This document shows positions 1 to 8,097 of a stretch of 64,000 nucleotides of DNA, piece by piece. Position 1 is the stretch's first letter, and every line of letters begins with the position of its first letter. Below the pieces are notes generated by a model. It ran no database searches. It was not told the DNA's origin and worked only from the letters and a program-made list of their open reading frames with translations. A program made the translations under genes and the position numbers. This DNA comes from Acidiphilium acidophilum (GTDB lineage Bacteria > Pseudomonadota > Alphaproteobacteria > Acetobacterales > Acetobacteraceae), in the NCBI RefSeq assembly GCF_033842475.1, contig NZ_JAWXYB010000001.1:62001-126000 (forward strand), in the 5' to 3' direction.

Positions 1-159
1 GCGCAAATCGACATCATCGCCCGCAGTCACCTGGCCGAAGTGGATCGTAAAATCACGGATTTGATCGCGTTGGGGAACGAGTTGCGACAGATTGTTGGGC
101 AATGCAGGCACGGCACGGTCGCTGAATGCAGGATCATCGAGGCGTTATCGCCAGACTGA
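1..159 (+). CDS. merR: MerR-family regulator, C-terminal fragment (5' end outside window)
   Basis: Reading frame 1 is open from the left edge to a TGA at 157-159 and gives 52 residues. They form an alpha-helical dimerisation stretch (HLAEVDRKITDLIALG) followed by two cysteines eight residues apart (GQC...AEC) and a typical MerR ending (IIEALSPD). The complete mercury-type MerR at 16304-16798 has the same two C-terminal cysteines with the same spacing, so this is probably another Hg(II)-responsive MerR. It is convergent with the small membrane gene at 201-521, an arrangement also seen with the second merR in the window. The HTH and first cysteine lie outside the window, so metal specificity is inferred. 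Confidence 0.7.
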   Translation, partial: AQIDIIARSHLAEVDRKITDLIALGNELRQIVGQCRHGTVAECRIIEALSPD

Positions 160-200
160 TCGTCACAGCAAAGGCATTCGCTTGGTGGACACCGTATTGA

Positions 201-521
201 TTAGCCTGCTGCGGCCTGTTGCCAAAACGTCATGATGAGGCCGCCGATCACGATAAAAGCGCCACCAACTAAAATCGGCACCGTAGGCGCTTGGCCAAAG
301 GCAAAATATGAGATGGCCTGGGCCGCCACAAAGAATAACGCCACATATACACCAAGCAAGCGGCCGAAATCCCAACCGGGAAGATTGACCACGACGCCAT
401 AAACAAACAGCGTCACCGCACCCGCAACAAACCAAAGCCCGCGCGGCATTCCGCTCACGCCAAGCCCTTTGCGAATAAGAGCGTCCCCGCCGGATTCCAA
501 AAAGGCGGCAAGGGTAAGCAT
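201..521 (-). CDS. SMR/YnfA-like small four-helix membrane protein
   Basis: About 106 residues with four predicted membrane helices. It aligns over its whole length with the protein at 15961-16293 (shared FLESGGDAL/CLEVGGDAL in helix 1, VYGVVVNL/VYGVTVNL, GVYVALFF, and a final GG-rich helix). The glutamate in helix 1 sits where the essential Glu of small multidrug resistance (EmrE-like) transporters lies, so proton-coupled export of a small toxic compound is plausible. The N-terminus seems short: upstream of the ATG at 521 the frame runs only ten more codons (ILPALLM...) to a TGA with no start codon, so about ten residues present in the homologue may be lost. It ends 41 bp from the convergent merR fragment. 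Confidence 0.6.
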   Translation of the reverse strand: MLTLAAFLESGGDALIRKGLGVSGMPRGLWFVAGAVTLFVYGVVVNLPGWDFGRLLGVYVALFFVAAQAISYFAFGQAPTVPILVGGAFIVIGGLIMTFWQQAAAG

Positions 522-541
522 GAGCAGGGCAGGCAGAATCT

Positions 542-948
542 GGTCCTGTCAATCGTCGAAAAAATGTGCGTTCAGTTAATCGAGGTGGTCATCGGATCGG
601 CAAAAATCCGATTCTTGGCTAGAGACCCCGTCGATAAAGAGCTTCTTAAGCCTGGAAGCCTGATAGGTTTCCAACTATCCCGAGCGTTTGCCGCTGCACT
701 AACGAACGGCTGCTTTAGAGAAATGGCACAGCTTGCCATAACGGCCGGGTTGAGCGCATTGTACGCAAGCAAGGACGAATTGCTATAAACCAATCTCCAC
801 TGAAGCACCATTGACGGTTTTTAATAGCTCGTAAGGGGATATTATCGACCTTAATATGCTCTCAAGAAGCACAGTACTTGCACTTCGACTCAATTTCCTA
901 TAGGCTCTCAAGAGCTAATTAAACGGCATAATGCGCCCTTGAGGAAGT
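542..948. other. Intergenic stretch upstream of hipBA
   Basis: About 400 bp without a convincing gene. A 74-codon frame (564-788, plus) and a 79-codon frame (572-811, minus) overlap each other; neither resembles a family I recognise. The last 100 bp carry the hip operator-like repeats listed separately. Confidence 0.4.
857..916. promoter_or_regulatory. Putative HipB operator pair upstream of hipBA
   Basis: Two related sites, TGCTCTCAAGAAGC at 857-870 and GGCTCTCAAGAGCT at 903-916. The second contains a perfect palindrome, GCTCT-CA-AGAGC. They lie 33-92 bp before the hipB ATG, where HipB-type antitoxins usually bind to repress their own operon. The role is inferred from position and symmetry. 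Confidence 0.4.
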
Positions 949-1290
949 ATGACCGCTCGCAACCCACTTCTGGCGTCTCCGCCCTTTGCCGTGGAGGATT
1001 CCCTCGTGCGCCTTGGGCAGCGCCTACGCACGGCTAGGCTCCGCCGTAACCTCACCGTTGCCGAAGTCGGCAAGAAGATCGGCGCGGGCTCGCGCGCCGT
1101 TGGCGACGCCGAAAAGGGCAAACCCTCGACGAGCGTCGCCGTCTATGCCGCGCTGCTGTGGGCGTTCGATTTGATCCGAGATCTGGATACCGTTGCTGAC
1201 CCTTCGCACGACGTCGAAGGAATCGCGTTGGCAAAGCGTCAAACGCGCATTCGCGCCCGCCAGACAGGCGGACTCGACAATGACTTCTGA
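949..1290 (+). CDS. hipB: HipB-like XRE-family antitoxin/repressor
   Basis: 113 residues. An N-terminal helix-turn-helix of the XRE/Cro type covers about residues 22-80 (LGQRLRTARLRRNLTVAEVGKKIGAG...). It resembles the short antitoxins encoded just before HipA kinases. A ribosome-binding site (AGGAAG) precedes the ATG at 949 by a few bases. The hipA start codon at 1280 lies inside the 3' end, an 11-bp overlap typical of coupled toxin-antitoxin translation. The expected role is to neutralise HipA and repress the operon through the palindromic sites upstream. Confidence 0.75.
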   Translation: MTARNPLLASPPFAVEDSLVRLGQRLRTARLRRNLTVAEVGKKIGAGSRAVGDAEKGKPSTSVAVYAALLWAFDLIRDLDTVADPSHDVEGIALAKRQTRIRARQTGGLDNDF

Positions 1291-2557
1291 CGGAACCGCC
1301 ACCGAATGCTTTGTCTACATCACGCTGCCCGGCGCGACCGAGCCGCTGACTGCGGGCCGGTTTGTTCAAGAGCGTCAACGCAGCGGCCTGATCCTCGGCC
1401 GCTTCGTCTATGGCCGTAGCTATCTCGCACGGCAGGACGCCGTCGCCTTTGACCCCGGCGAACTTAAGCTCTCCGATCGTACCTATGAGACGGTAGCATT
1501 GGGCGGCGTTTTTGGCGCGCTCCGCGATGCGGGCCCCGACTATTGGGGGCGGCGCGTGATCGAGCGCCATGCCGGCAAGCCGCAGCTGGGCGAACTCGAT
1601 TATCTACTCCACTCCCCTGACGACAGGGCGGGGGCGCTCGGCTTTGGTTTGAACCAAGTGCCGCCAGCGCCGCTGCGCGCGTTCAACAGGACGATTCAGC
1701 TCGCCAAGCTTCAGGCGATCGCGGACGCCATCATCGCCGACGAGGTGCCGCAGACAGGCGTAGAAGCCGCGCAGGTCGAAGAACTGTTGTTGGTCGGGAC
1801 GTCGGTGGGCGGCGCACGTCCAAAGGCCGTCGTCGAAGATGATGACGGACTCTGGATCGCGAAGTTCAATCGCAAAGACGACCGTTGGAACATGGCGCGC
1901 ATTGAGCATGCCATGCTGATGCTTGCCCGAGCGTGCGGCCTCAGCACCGCCGAAAGCCGTCTCGACAACATCGGCGACCGCGACGTGCTGCTGGTGAAAC
2001 GCTTCGATCGGGAGCGCGCCGGCGGCGGTTACCACCGCGCGCGCATGATCAGCGGCCTCACACTTCTGCGCACCGATGATGCACCGGGAAATCGCGGTCG
2101 CTGGTCGTATGTGCTGTTGGTCGAAGAGCTGCGCCGCGCCAGCGCGCGTCCCGACGCCGACGCGCAAGAGCTCTTTAGGCGCATGTGCTTCAACGCCCTG
2201 ATCTCCAACGCAGACGATCATCCGCGCAATCACGCGATGATTGCCAAGCATACCGGCTGGCGCTTGTCGCCGGCCTACGACCTGACGCCAACATCACCTG
2301 TGAGCCAGGATCATCGCGATCTCGCCTTGCTGATCGGCGACCAAGGCAGGTTCGCCAACGCGCAAAACCTGCTCTCTCAATGCAGTCGCTTCATGCTGAC
2401 CCGTGAGGCTGCGGAGGCGATCATCATGGAGATGACGCGCAAGGTACGGGATCGCTGGTATGAGATCGCGCGCAGCACCGGCGTCACCGAAACTGATTGC
2501 GCGCTGATCGCGGGGGCTTTCGCCTATCCGGGGTTCCAGACCCAATCAGGAAACTGA
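1280..2557 (+). CDS. hipA: HipA-family serine/threonine kinase toxin
   Basis: 425 residues from the ATG at 1280; an upstream in-frame start at 1193 would overlap hipB far too much. HipA landmarks are present in order. The Gly-rich ATP loop GTSVGGARPKA is at about 173-183. The catalytic loop NADDHPRNH is at about 310-318 and supplies the Asp and Asn. The metal-binding YDLTP follows at 333-337. HipA kinases phosphorylate a cellular target (GltX in E. coli) and cause growth arrest unless bound by HipB. The gene overlaps hipB by 11 bp. No lesion is visible, so the pair is probably active. Confidence 0.85.
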   Translation: MTSDGTATECFVYITLPGATEPLTAGRFVQERQRSGLILGRFVYGRSYLARQDAVAFDPGELKLSDRTYETVALGGVFGALRDAGPDYWGRRVIERHAGKPQLGELDYLLHSPDDRAGALGFGLNQVPPAPLRAFNRTIQLAKLQAIADAIIADEVPQTGVEAAQVEELLLVGTSVGGARPKAVVEDDDGLWIAKFNRKDDRWNMARIEHAMLMLARACGLSTAESRLDNIGDRDVLLVKRFDRERAGGGYHRARMISGLTLLRTDDAPGNRGRWSYVLLVEELRRASARPDADAQELFRRMCFNALISNADDHPRNHAMIAKHTGWRLSPAYDLTPTSPVSQDHRDLALLIGDQGRFANAQNLLSQCSRFMLTREAAEAIIMEMTRKVRDRWYEIARSTGVTETDCALIAGAFAYPGFQTQSGN

Positions 2558-2558
2558 C

Positions 2559-2742
2559 GCATCATCATCATCATCAGCAGCAGCGGCATGAGCAAGTGTT
2601 GGCCCTCTGAGAGCCGATGAGCCAGGCGCAGGTCCCCGGGGACGGCGACTTTCGGGTGTAGCAATTCTGCCGATCTATGACCGGGATGCGCGCAAATGCG
2701 AAGGGCGGCTCCTCGACGCTCAAATCAAGGAGCCTAAAATCC
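2559..2742. other. Intergenic spacer with CAT/CAG triplet run
   Basis: Directly after hipA lies a low-complexity run of five CAT triplets merging into CAG triplets (about 2562-2585). The rest contains nothing I can assign. It separates hipA from the convergent tyrosine recombinase. Confidence 0.4.
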
Positions 2743-3375
2743 CTAGACCTCTGTGCCTTCTGCCAGTGCGAGGGCATCCTCGACATCGACGCCCAGATAT
2801 CGAACCGTGCTCTCAAGTTTGGTGTGGCCGAGCAAAATCTGCACAGCCCTCAGGTTGCCGGTTTGTTTGTAAATAATGGATGCCTTGGTTCGACGCAGCG
2901 AGTGGGTGCCATAGTCCTGCCTTAGCAATCCAATCCCGGTTACCCACTCATCAACAAGTCGAGCATATTGGCGCGTGCTGACATGGTCGTTGTGATTGAT
3001 TCTGCTGGGAAACACGAAGTCATCCAGTGTTCCTCCGCGGCATTCAAGCCAAGCGAGAATGCTAGCCCTGGCAGGCTCCAGAAGCTCAAATTGGACGGGC
3101 CTGCCAGTCTTCTGTTGAACAACAATCGCTCGTGAACGAACCCGACCACCGCTCACAAGGTCGCCAATTTTCATTTTCACAACATCACAGCCTCTCAGCT
3201 TGCTGTCGATTGCCAGATCAAACATAGCCCGGTCACGTAATCGCCCCTCGTTGTTTAACCAGAACCTGATGGCCCATACCTGCTGGAGTTTCAAACCCCG
3301 CTTAGCGCCAACTAATCGGCCGGCGTTCCATGGACGTTTGCCTTTGCTACCAGGATCATACTCTGAATGTCCCAT
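2743..3375 (-). CDS. Tyrosine recombinase/integrase
   Basis: 210 residues with the catalytic set of the phage-integrase family: R61 (SKLRGCD), K89 (QQKTGRP), H158-x-x-R161 (HSLRRT), H184 (LLGHTKLEST) and the nucleophile Y193 (VRYLG). It is short, essentially the catalytic domain with a small N-terminal arm and no full core-binding domain, like other plasmid- and island-borne short integrases. A GGAGA ribosome-binding site precedes the ATG at 3375. An IS630 element is inserted about 55 bp upstream, so its native promoter may have been displaced. It may have mobilised the hipBA region. Confidence 0.8.
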   Translation of the reverse strand: MGHSEYDPGSKGKRPWNAGRLVGAKRGLKLQQVWAIRFWLNNEGRLRDRAMFDLAIDSKLRGCDVVKMKIGDLVSGGRVRSRAIVVQQKTGRPVQFELLEPARASILAWLECRGGTLDDFVFPSRINHNDHVSTRQYARLVDEWVTGIGLLRQDYGTHSLRRTKASIIYKQTGNLRAVQILLGHTKLESTVRYLGVDVEDALALAEGTEV

Positions 3376-3973
3376 TTTGATCTCCTTTCCGCCGGCCGTT
3401 ATTGGTCGGTTTGAGAAGAAAAGAGGCTAATACCAACCGCCCTAACGCGTAACCTGTGCCCAATCTCTAGTCCCGATTGAGGTAATTTTTGCAGGATCGC
3501 TGACGAGGAAGTTCCAAGCGTTTTTGGCTGCATTGCGCATGTCCTGATAGCTGTTCCAGACGAGGCTGCTCAGCTTGTTTCCGCGCAGATAATCCCAGAC
3601 ATTTTCCATTGGATTGAGTTCGGGGGCGTAGGGCGGTAGTGGTATCAGGGTCATGTTGTCGGGCACGATCAGGCGTTCGCCTGGCTGGTGCCAGCCAGCA
3701 CCGTCGCAGACCAGGATCGCGTGGGCGGAGGCCGCGATTTGGGTGCTGATTTCCTTGAGGTGTTCGTTCATCGCCTCGGTATTCACGCTCGGCATGATGA
3801 TGGCAGCACCGACCCCGCGCGCCGGACAAATTGCCCCAAAGATATACAGGCTATCATGGCGGGTATCACGTACCATCGCCGGCCGCGAGCCGGTTTCGGC
3901 CCAGACATACTCGATCGAGTCTGCCGGTGGTGTAACCTGACGTCTGGAAATTCATTTTGGGTTGGGAGTTGGT

Positions 3974-4003
3974 GCCCTTGCCGGGGCATGCCCCGGCAAG
4001 GGC
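3974..4003. repeat. 30-bp perfect palindrome in the IS256 leader
   Basis: Starts GCCCTTGCCGGGG and is exactly self-complementary around GCATGC at the centre. It lies 48 bp inside the left end and about 50 bp before the transposase ATG, and is repeated in all seven copies. A strong RNA hairpin here could block transcription or translation entering from outside, as known for some other IS families; for this element it is inference. Confidence 0.8.
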
Positions 4004-4055
4004 TGTTCATTCTGGTATTCCATGCAGTTGTTCACACCAACATGGAGACCGATGA

Positions 4056-5237
4056 ATGGACGCCAAAAAGGATACGATTATCGAGGCACTTTTGGAACAT
4101 CTGATCGAAAACGGCGCAGGCGATATCGCCACGGTATTTGCCAGGACCTTCGAACTCGCCATGCAGATCGAGCGCGAACGCTTCCTCCACGCCAGTCACT
4201 ACGAGCGCAACCCCGATCGTCAGGGTTACGCCAATGGCTACAAGCCCAAGCGGATCGATACCCCGGCCGGGTCGATCACCGTCGATGTCCCCAAAACCGC
4301 CGGTCACGTGGGCGAACCCTTCTACCCACAGTCCCTCGAACGCGGCCGACGCTCGGTCCGCGCCGTCATGGTCGCCGTCGCCGAAATGTACATCAAAGGC
4401 GTCTCCACCCGCGACGTCGAGGCCGTCATGCGCGAATTCGGCATCGAAAGCCTCTCCTCCGCTCAGGTCAGCCGCGCCAGCAAGCTGCTCGATGACGAAC
4501 TCGCCGCCTGGCGCACCCGACCCCTCGCCGAGATCCGCTACCTCATCCTCGACGCCAGATATGAAAAAATGCGCGATAATGGCGTCGTCCGCGATGCCGC
4601 CGTGCTCTCGGCCATCGGCATCGGACCCGATGAACGCCGCCGTGTCCTCGGCGTCTCGGTCGCCCTTTCCGAGGCCGAAGTCCATTGGCGTGCCTTCCTC
4701 GAAAGCCTCCATCAGCGTGGCCTGCGAGGCGTCGAATTCATCGTCTCCGATGACCATGCCGGATTGCACGCCGCACGCCGCGCCGTCTTCGGCGCCGCAC
4801 ACTGGCAACGATGCCAGTTCCACCTCGCCCAAAACGCCATCCACCACGCCCCCAACCACGCCATCCGCAAACGCATCGGCGCAGAACTCCGGACCGTCTG
4901 GAACGCAAATTCCCTCGCCGCTGCCCAGATCGCTCTCACAACCCTCGTCAATGCCTATCGCGACACCGCACCAAAGCTCGCCGATTGGCTCGAACGAAAT
5001 ATCCCCGAAGGCCTCACCGTCTTCACACTGCCAGAACCCCACCAGCGCCGGCTTCGCACTTCCAACCCCATGGAACGCGGCATCCAGCAGGAACTCAAAC
5101 GCCGCACCACCAAAATCAGGGTCTTCCCCAACGAAGCCTCCCTCGAACGCCTCGTCAGCGCCGTCCTCGTCGAAATCGATGAAAAATGGGCCGCCGACAC
5201 CAAGGGCTACATCAAGTGGGACTACCAGGATGCCTGA
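4056..5237 (+). CDS. IS256-family transposase (mutator type), copy 1
   Basis: 393 residues, full length for the family. The DDE residues are visible: D166 (LILDARYEK), D232 (IVSDDHAGL) and E340 (SNPMERGIQQ). Between the second Asp and the Glu is the family signature CQFHLAQN, with C253 and H256. A GAGACCGATGAATG context precedes the start. The same 393-residue protein is encoded intact in all seven copies in this window, so active transposition is likely. The opposite strand carries a long, acidic, Gly-rich open frame that is only a composition artefact. Confidence 0.95.
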   Translation: MDAKKDTIIEALLEHLIENGAGDIATVFARTFELAMQIERERFLHASHYERNPDRQGYANGYKPKRIDTPAGSITVDVPKTAGHVGEPFYPQSLERGRRSVRAVMVAVAEMYIKGVSTRDVEAVMREFGIESLSSAQVSRASKLLDDELAAWRTRPLAEIRYLILDARYEKMRDNGVVRDAAVLSAIGIGPDERRRVLGVSVALSEAEVHWRAFLESLHQRGLRGVEFIVSDDHAGLHAARRAVFGAAHWQRCQFHLAQNAIHHAPNHAIRKRIGAELRTVWNANSLAAAQIALTTLVNAYRDTAPKLADWLERNIPEGLTVFTLPEPHQRRLRTSNPMERGIQQELKRRTTKIRVFPNEASLERLVSAVLVEIDEKWAADTKGYIKWDYQDA

Positions 5238-5302
5238 CCCCCGCTCGCCCTATTTTCCAGACATCAGGTTGCTCAATCCTTCTGCCCGACCCGCGCTTCG
5301 TC

Positions 5303-5606
5303 CTTACATGAGGGTTTGGCTGTCAATGGTGATTTTGCAGATGGCACTCCTTAAATCCGGTTTTCAACATCAACGTAGTTCGCAGGTCCAGGGCGATCTT
5401 TAATCTCGCAGCTATGCTGCGTCACCTTACATGCGGTCGGGTCCAACAACACCGGATCCGTGACCATAATGCCTCATTCACGAGGCGTAGCCCTGGTGAG
5501 ACGCGACCCACCTGAAACGCGGTGGCTGGGGGCCACCAAAGAAGAAGACGGTCGCGCACCCCGCATTACCGTCGGCAGTTATCCCACCAACGGCAATTCT
5601 GTCAGC
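5303..5606 (-). ncRNA. Possible bridge-RNA region of the IS110 element
   Basis: About 300 bp of noncoding sequence lies downstream of the transposase stop and inside the element end. In the IS1111 group the bridge RNA is encoded in the longer noncoding end. No secondary structure was computed; the call rests on family knowledge and position. Confidence 0.3.
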
Positions 5607-6749
5607 TTATGCCATAGTGTCTGCTTGGGCCTTGATCTCGACGCCGTCGGGCAGCAGTCCGGTTTCGACGTAACGCCAGAGCGCGATCAACAATTTTCTT
5701 GCCATTGCGACGATCGCAATTCGCCGGGTGCGCCCTTGCAGCGTGCCGACCCGCTCGCGGAACCAAGCTGCGAGCGCGCTGCCCGGCTGGTAGCGAAGCC
5801 ACAGCCACGCAAGCTGGATCAGCGTCGTACGTGCGCGCGGATTGCCGGCACGTCCGATATGTCGATCACGAACCATGCTGCCGCTTTGATACGGCATCGG
5901 TGCGATACCGACGTAGCTGGCGAGCTGGCGGCGGTTGTCAAACGGGCGGTAGAGCACCTCGCGCACCAGCACGGCGGAGAAGTTTTCGCCAATGCCGCGG
6001 ATGCGTTGTAACGCCGATATTTTCTGGACGATCGTGTCGTCAAACGTCGCAGCCTGCCGTGCAGTCCGCTCAGCCTCTACCTCCCTGATCTGCTCCAAAG
6101 CTAAAACGAGCCGACGCCGCAGGCGGTCGATCTCGGCTCGCAGCAAAGGTGGCAACGGGCGGCCGTCAGCAGTTTGCAGTGCCTCGACGTCGCGTTCCCA
6201 GGAGCGCAGGGACGGTCTTCCCCGTATGCCCTGGGTAAACAGCAATGCCTCGATGGTATTTTCAATGCGCTGCTTTTCTTGGACCAGACGTTCGCGTTCT
6301 CGGTGCGGACGCTTGGCATCCTCCTCTTCGGGGGTTGGAACGCGCACCATGCTGCATACTTGCCGATCGCCCGCCAGCCACGCCGCCAGCACGCGAAGCA
6401 TGCCTTCGGCATCAAGCCGATCGGTCTTGGCGCGGCGTGCGCGCCGGTTGACCAGGATGCTGGTCGGTTCGAGCACGTAGGCATCGACACCATGCGCCGT
6501 CAGCAATCTGTGCAGCCAGAACCCGTCCCGGCCTGCCTCAAAACAACACGCAACGCCGATGTCACTATGACCCGATTTGGCCGACTCTCGCGTCCGTACC
6601 GACGTGATCAACGCCAGGAGTGCGGCGCTCTCGCCCCCTTCGATGCGATGCAGACGCGCCTTCTCGCTACCACCAGGCGTCCGCACGGCAACAAGCCAAG
6701 ACGAGACGCTGAGTTCGATAGCGATACGAATAGTATTATTGAACGACAT
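5607..6749 (-). CDS. IS110/IS1111-family DEDD transposase
   Basis: 380 residues from the ATG at 6749 (MSFNNTIRIAIELS). A longer in-frame start at 6878 would lie in IS630 sequence. The N-terminal RuvC-like DEDD domain has the conserved RRARRAKTDRLDAEGMLR block. The C-terminal transposase-20 domain has IRGIGENFSAVLVREV, LASYVGIAP and the SGSMVRDRHIGRAGNPRAR serine region. Such enzymes move a circular DNA intermediate by recombination, and members of the family are guided by a bridge RNA encoded in the element's noncoding ends. The noncoding stretch at 5303-5606 is the likely site of such an RNA. No disruption seen. Confidence 0.9.
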   Translation of the reverse strand: MSFNNTIRIAIELSVSSWLVAVRTPGGSEKARLHRIEGGESAALLALITSVRTRESAKSGHSDIGVACCFEAGRDGFWLHRLLTAHGVDAYVLEPTSILVNRRARRAKTDRLDAEGMLRVLAAWLAGDRQVCSMVRVPTPEEEDAKRPHRERERLVQEKQRIENTIEALLFTQGIRGRPSLRSWERDVEALQTADGRPLPPLLRAEIDRLRRRLVLALEQIREVEAERTARQAATFDDTIVQKISALQRIRGIGENFSAVLVREVLYRPFDNRRQLASYVGIAPMPYQSGSMVRDRHIGRAGNPRARTTLIQLAWLWLRYQPGSALAAWFRERVGTLQGRTRRIAIVAMARKLLIALWRYVETGLLPDGVEIKAQADTMA

Positions 6750-7491
6750 GACAACAGACTCCTCTCTCAGTGGTTGCGGATGCCTGCCATTATGCACAAA
6801 ACACTTGGCGCCACCGCCCTCATAGCATCTGAAACCACACCTCGATTGATTTGCCGGCCGCCGAGGCTGGCAGCGCATCGCAGCTCAGGCTGGCGAAGTT
6901 TTTTTAAAAGTCTCCTGCGCCGCCGCATCTTTCTTTGGGTGGAAAGGGCGCGGCTGTAGCCGGGTCAGGCCCAGTTGGCGTAACCACTTGCCGATCGTGC
7001 GCTCATGCACTTCCACCGAAAACCGCCGCGCCACCAGCGCCTTCAGATCAACGCAGCGCCAGCGCACAACCTTGTCGGTCTCTGGATCAGGGCCCTTGAT
7101 CACCAAGGCCTTCAACTCCTGCATTTGCGCCTCGCTCAGCTCCGGTCGACGCCCCGAACCTACCCGTGACGTTAAGCCACTCACCCCTTCGGCATTGTAG
7201 CGACGCACCCAGTCGCGCAATATCTGACGCTGCATGCCGCTCAACGCAGCTGCCTCCGCACGCGATTTGCCCTCAAGCACCAGCGCCAATGCCGAAAGCC
7301 GGCGAACCACATCGCCGTCGCGCTGGCGCGACATCAAACGGCGTAAATCGGCCGCCGTATGATCATGATTGGTGATCGCCAATGCCTGCGACATGATCCC
7401 TCCGTCCTCGCGAATCGACAGAAATCATTCAAACACAGCCACAAAAATTTGAGAATCCCCCGCGAGTCAACCGTTTAGCCGGTTGGTATAA

Positions 7492-7733
7492 GGCCCACCT
7501 TGGGAAGCTGGCCGAATCCGGCTGGTCAGGTTTGGAGAACGCTTTGTCGACAAGCGTATATTCATCCGAGAGACTCGCTGCGGGTGAGGCAGAATAATCT
7601 GCCGGGTACCGTCGGATTAAACCTCGGAAAGAAAACAAAAAAAGAGCCGAATGGTGTACTTCGCGTTTCGGTCATATCTTTTGAAGGCTGCAATCCATTG
7701 GTTTTCTTTGGACACGCTGCGTTTACAGAAGTC
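7492..7733. other. Spacer between IS630 and IS3
   Basis: About 240 bp of flanking sequence, including an A-rich stretch near 7630-7650. I see no gene or clear regulatory signal. It may be the original upstream region of the tyrosine recombinase displaced by the IS630 insertion. Confidence 0.35.
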
Positions 7734-7809
7734 TGAACTGGGCCCCGAAAATGGGACCACCGGCTTAATTGGAGGAGGCGTCGCTCTTTCGTGGTAAACG
7801 GAGCGAATT

Positions 7810-8097
7810 ATGAGCAAAACCAGACGGACGATTGATGCGGCGTTGAAGGCGAAGATTGCCTTGGAAGCGTTGCGTGAGCAGGCGACGGTGGCCGATTTGG
7901 CGACCCGCTATCAGGTTCACCCGAACCAGATTTACGCGTGGAAGAAGCAGTTGCAGGAGCATGCGGCGCGCGCGTTTGATCCGAAGATCGGCCAGGACGC
8001 CGAGGCGGCCTCGAGCCGGGCGATCGAGAAGCTGCACGCGAAGATCGGACAGCTGACGATTGAGAACGATTTTTTCGCAAAGAGGTTCGGCAAATGA
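7810..8097 (+). CDS. IS3-family OrfA (HTH protein)
   Basis: 95 residues with an N-terminal HTH ([34 protein letters not shown]) followed by a leucine-zipper-like helix ending [11 protein letters not shown]. It overlaps orfB by 4 bp (ATGA). A T-rich slippery stretch (gattttttcg) lies just before the overlap, where IS3 elements normally shift frame by -1 to make the OrfAB transposase. Intact, but without a whole OrfB it can at most act as a repressor. Confidence 0.88.
   Translation: MSKTRRTIDAALKAKIALEALREQATVADLATRYQVHPNQIYAWKKQLQEHAARAFDPKIGQDAEAASSRAIEKLHAKIGQLTIENDFFAKRFGK

Larger units (their letters stand above)
3926..5278 (+). mobile_element. IS256-family element, copy 1
   Basis: 1353 bp. 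The left end is GGTGGTGTAACCTGACGTCTGG-like and the right end is its imperfect inverse (17 of 22 positions match). It sits in the IS630 transposase gene. The flanks are agtctgcc (left) and cttctgcc (right), sharing only six of eight bases; together with four apparently missing IS630 bases on the left, this suggests a small deletion beside the element. Confidence 0.92.
5303..6828 (-). mobile_element. IS110-family element, IS1111 group
   Basis: The ends are set by the break in the IS630 coding sequence: VWFQ ends at 6829 and DEARV resumes at 5302, leaving 1526 bp with no target duplication, as expected for this family. Both ends carry a subterminal inverted repeat (ATGAGGG followed by TGGC, starting about 5 bp inside each end), the mark of the IS1111 group. 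Confidence 0.85.
3442..7394 (-). pseudogene. IS630-family transposase, interrupted twice, with -1 frameshift site
   Basis: The N-terminal part (7394 to 6885) has the HTH domains and ends after QETFKK at a run of seven A residues on the coding strand (T7 at 6899-6905). A -1 shift there continues as NFASL...SIEVWFQ to 6829. The next codons, DEARVGQK, are found only beyond the IS110 insertion, at 5302-5279. The remainder (EYVWAETGSRP, then the LPPYAPELNPMENVW block with the catalytic Glu) lies beyond IS256 copy 1, from 3925 to a stop at 3442. The catalytic domain is therefore in pieces and cannot be functional. Programmed frameshifting at this point is known in several IS630-family elements. Confidence 0.85.
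3430..7489 (-). mobile_element. IS630-family element, split by IS110 and IS256 insertions
   Basis: The outer ends carry inverted repeats beginning ATACCAACCG (3430 inward; 7489 inward on the other strand), flanked by TA on the left and AA on the right. The single transposase reading is recovered only by removing two insertions: an IS110/IS1111 element at about 5303-6828 and IS256 copy 1 at 3926-5278. The ends are approximate because the IS630 target TA is not perfectly duplicated. Confidence 0.7.

Noticed and set aside
564-811. Overlapping small frames on both strands before hipB
   Set aside because: Neither shows a family signature or a convincing ribosome-binding site; the two are mutually exclusive.
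2559-2590. CAT/CAG triplet run after hipA as a functional repeat
   Set aside because: Short low-complexity stretch of five CAT units; nothing around it suggests a role.
4032-5042. Long 336-codon acidic, Gly/Asp-rich frame antisense to the IS256 transposase, repeated in every copy
   Set aside because: It lies wholly on the opposite strand of a well-defined transposase gene, has a biased low-complexity composition, and is a shadow of its codon usage.
4138-5403. Pro/Ser-rich frame of 380-520 codons overlapping each IS256 transposase in another frame
   Set aside because: Composition is that of a shifted high-GC gene; its C-terminal tail changes with whatever flanks each copy.
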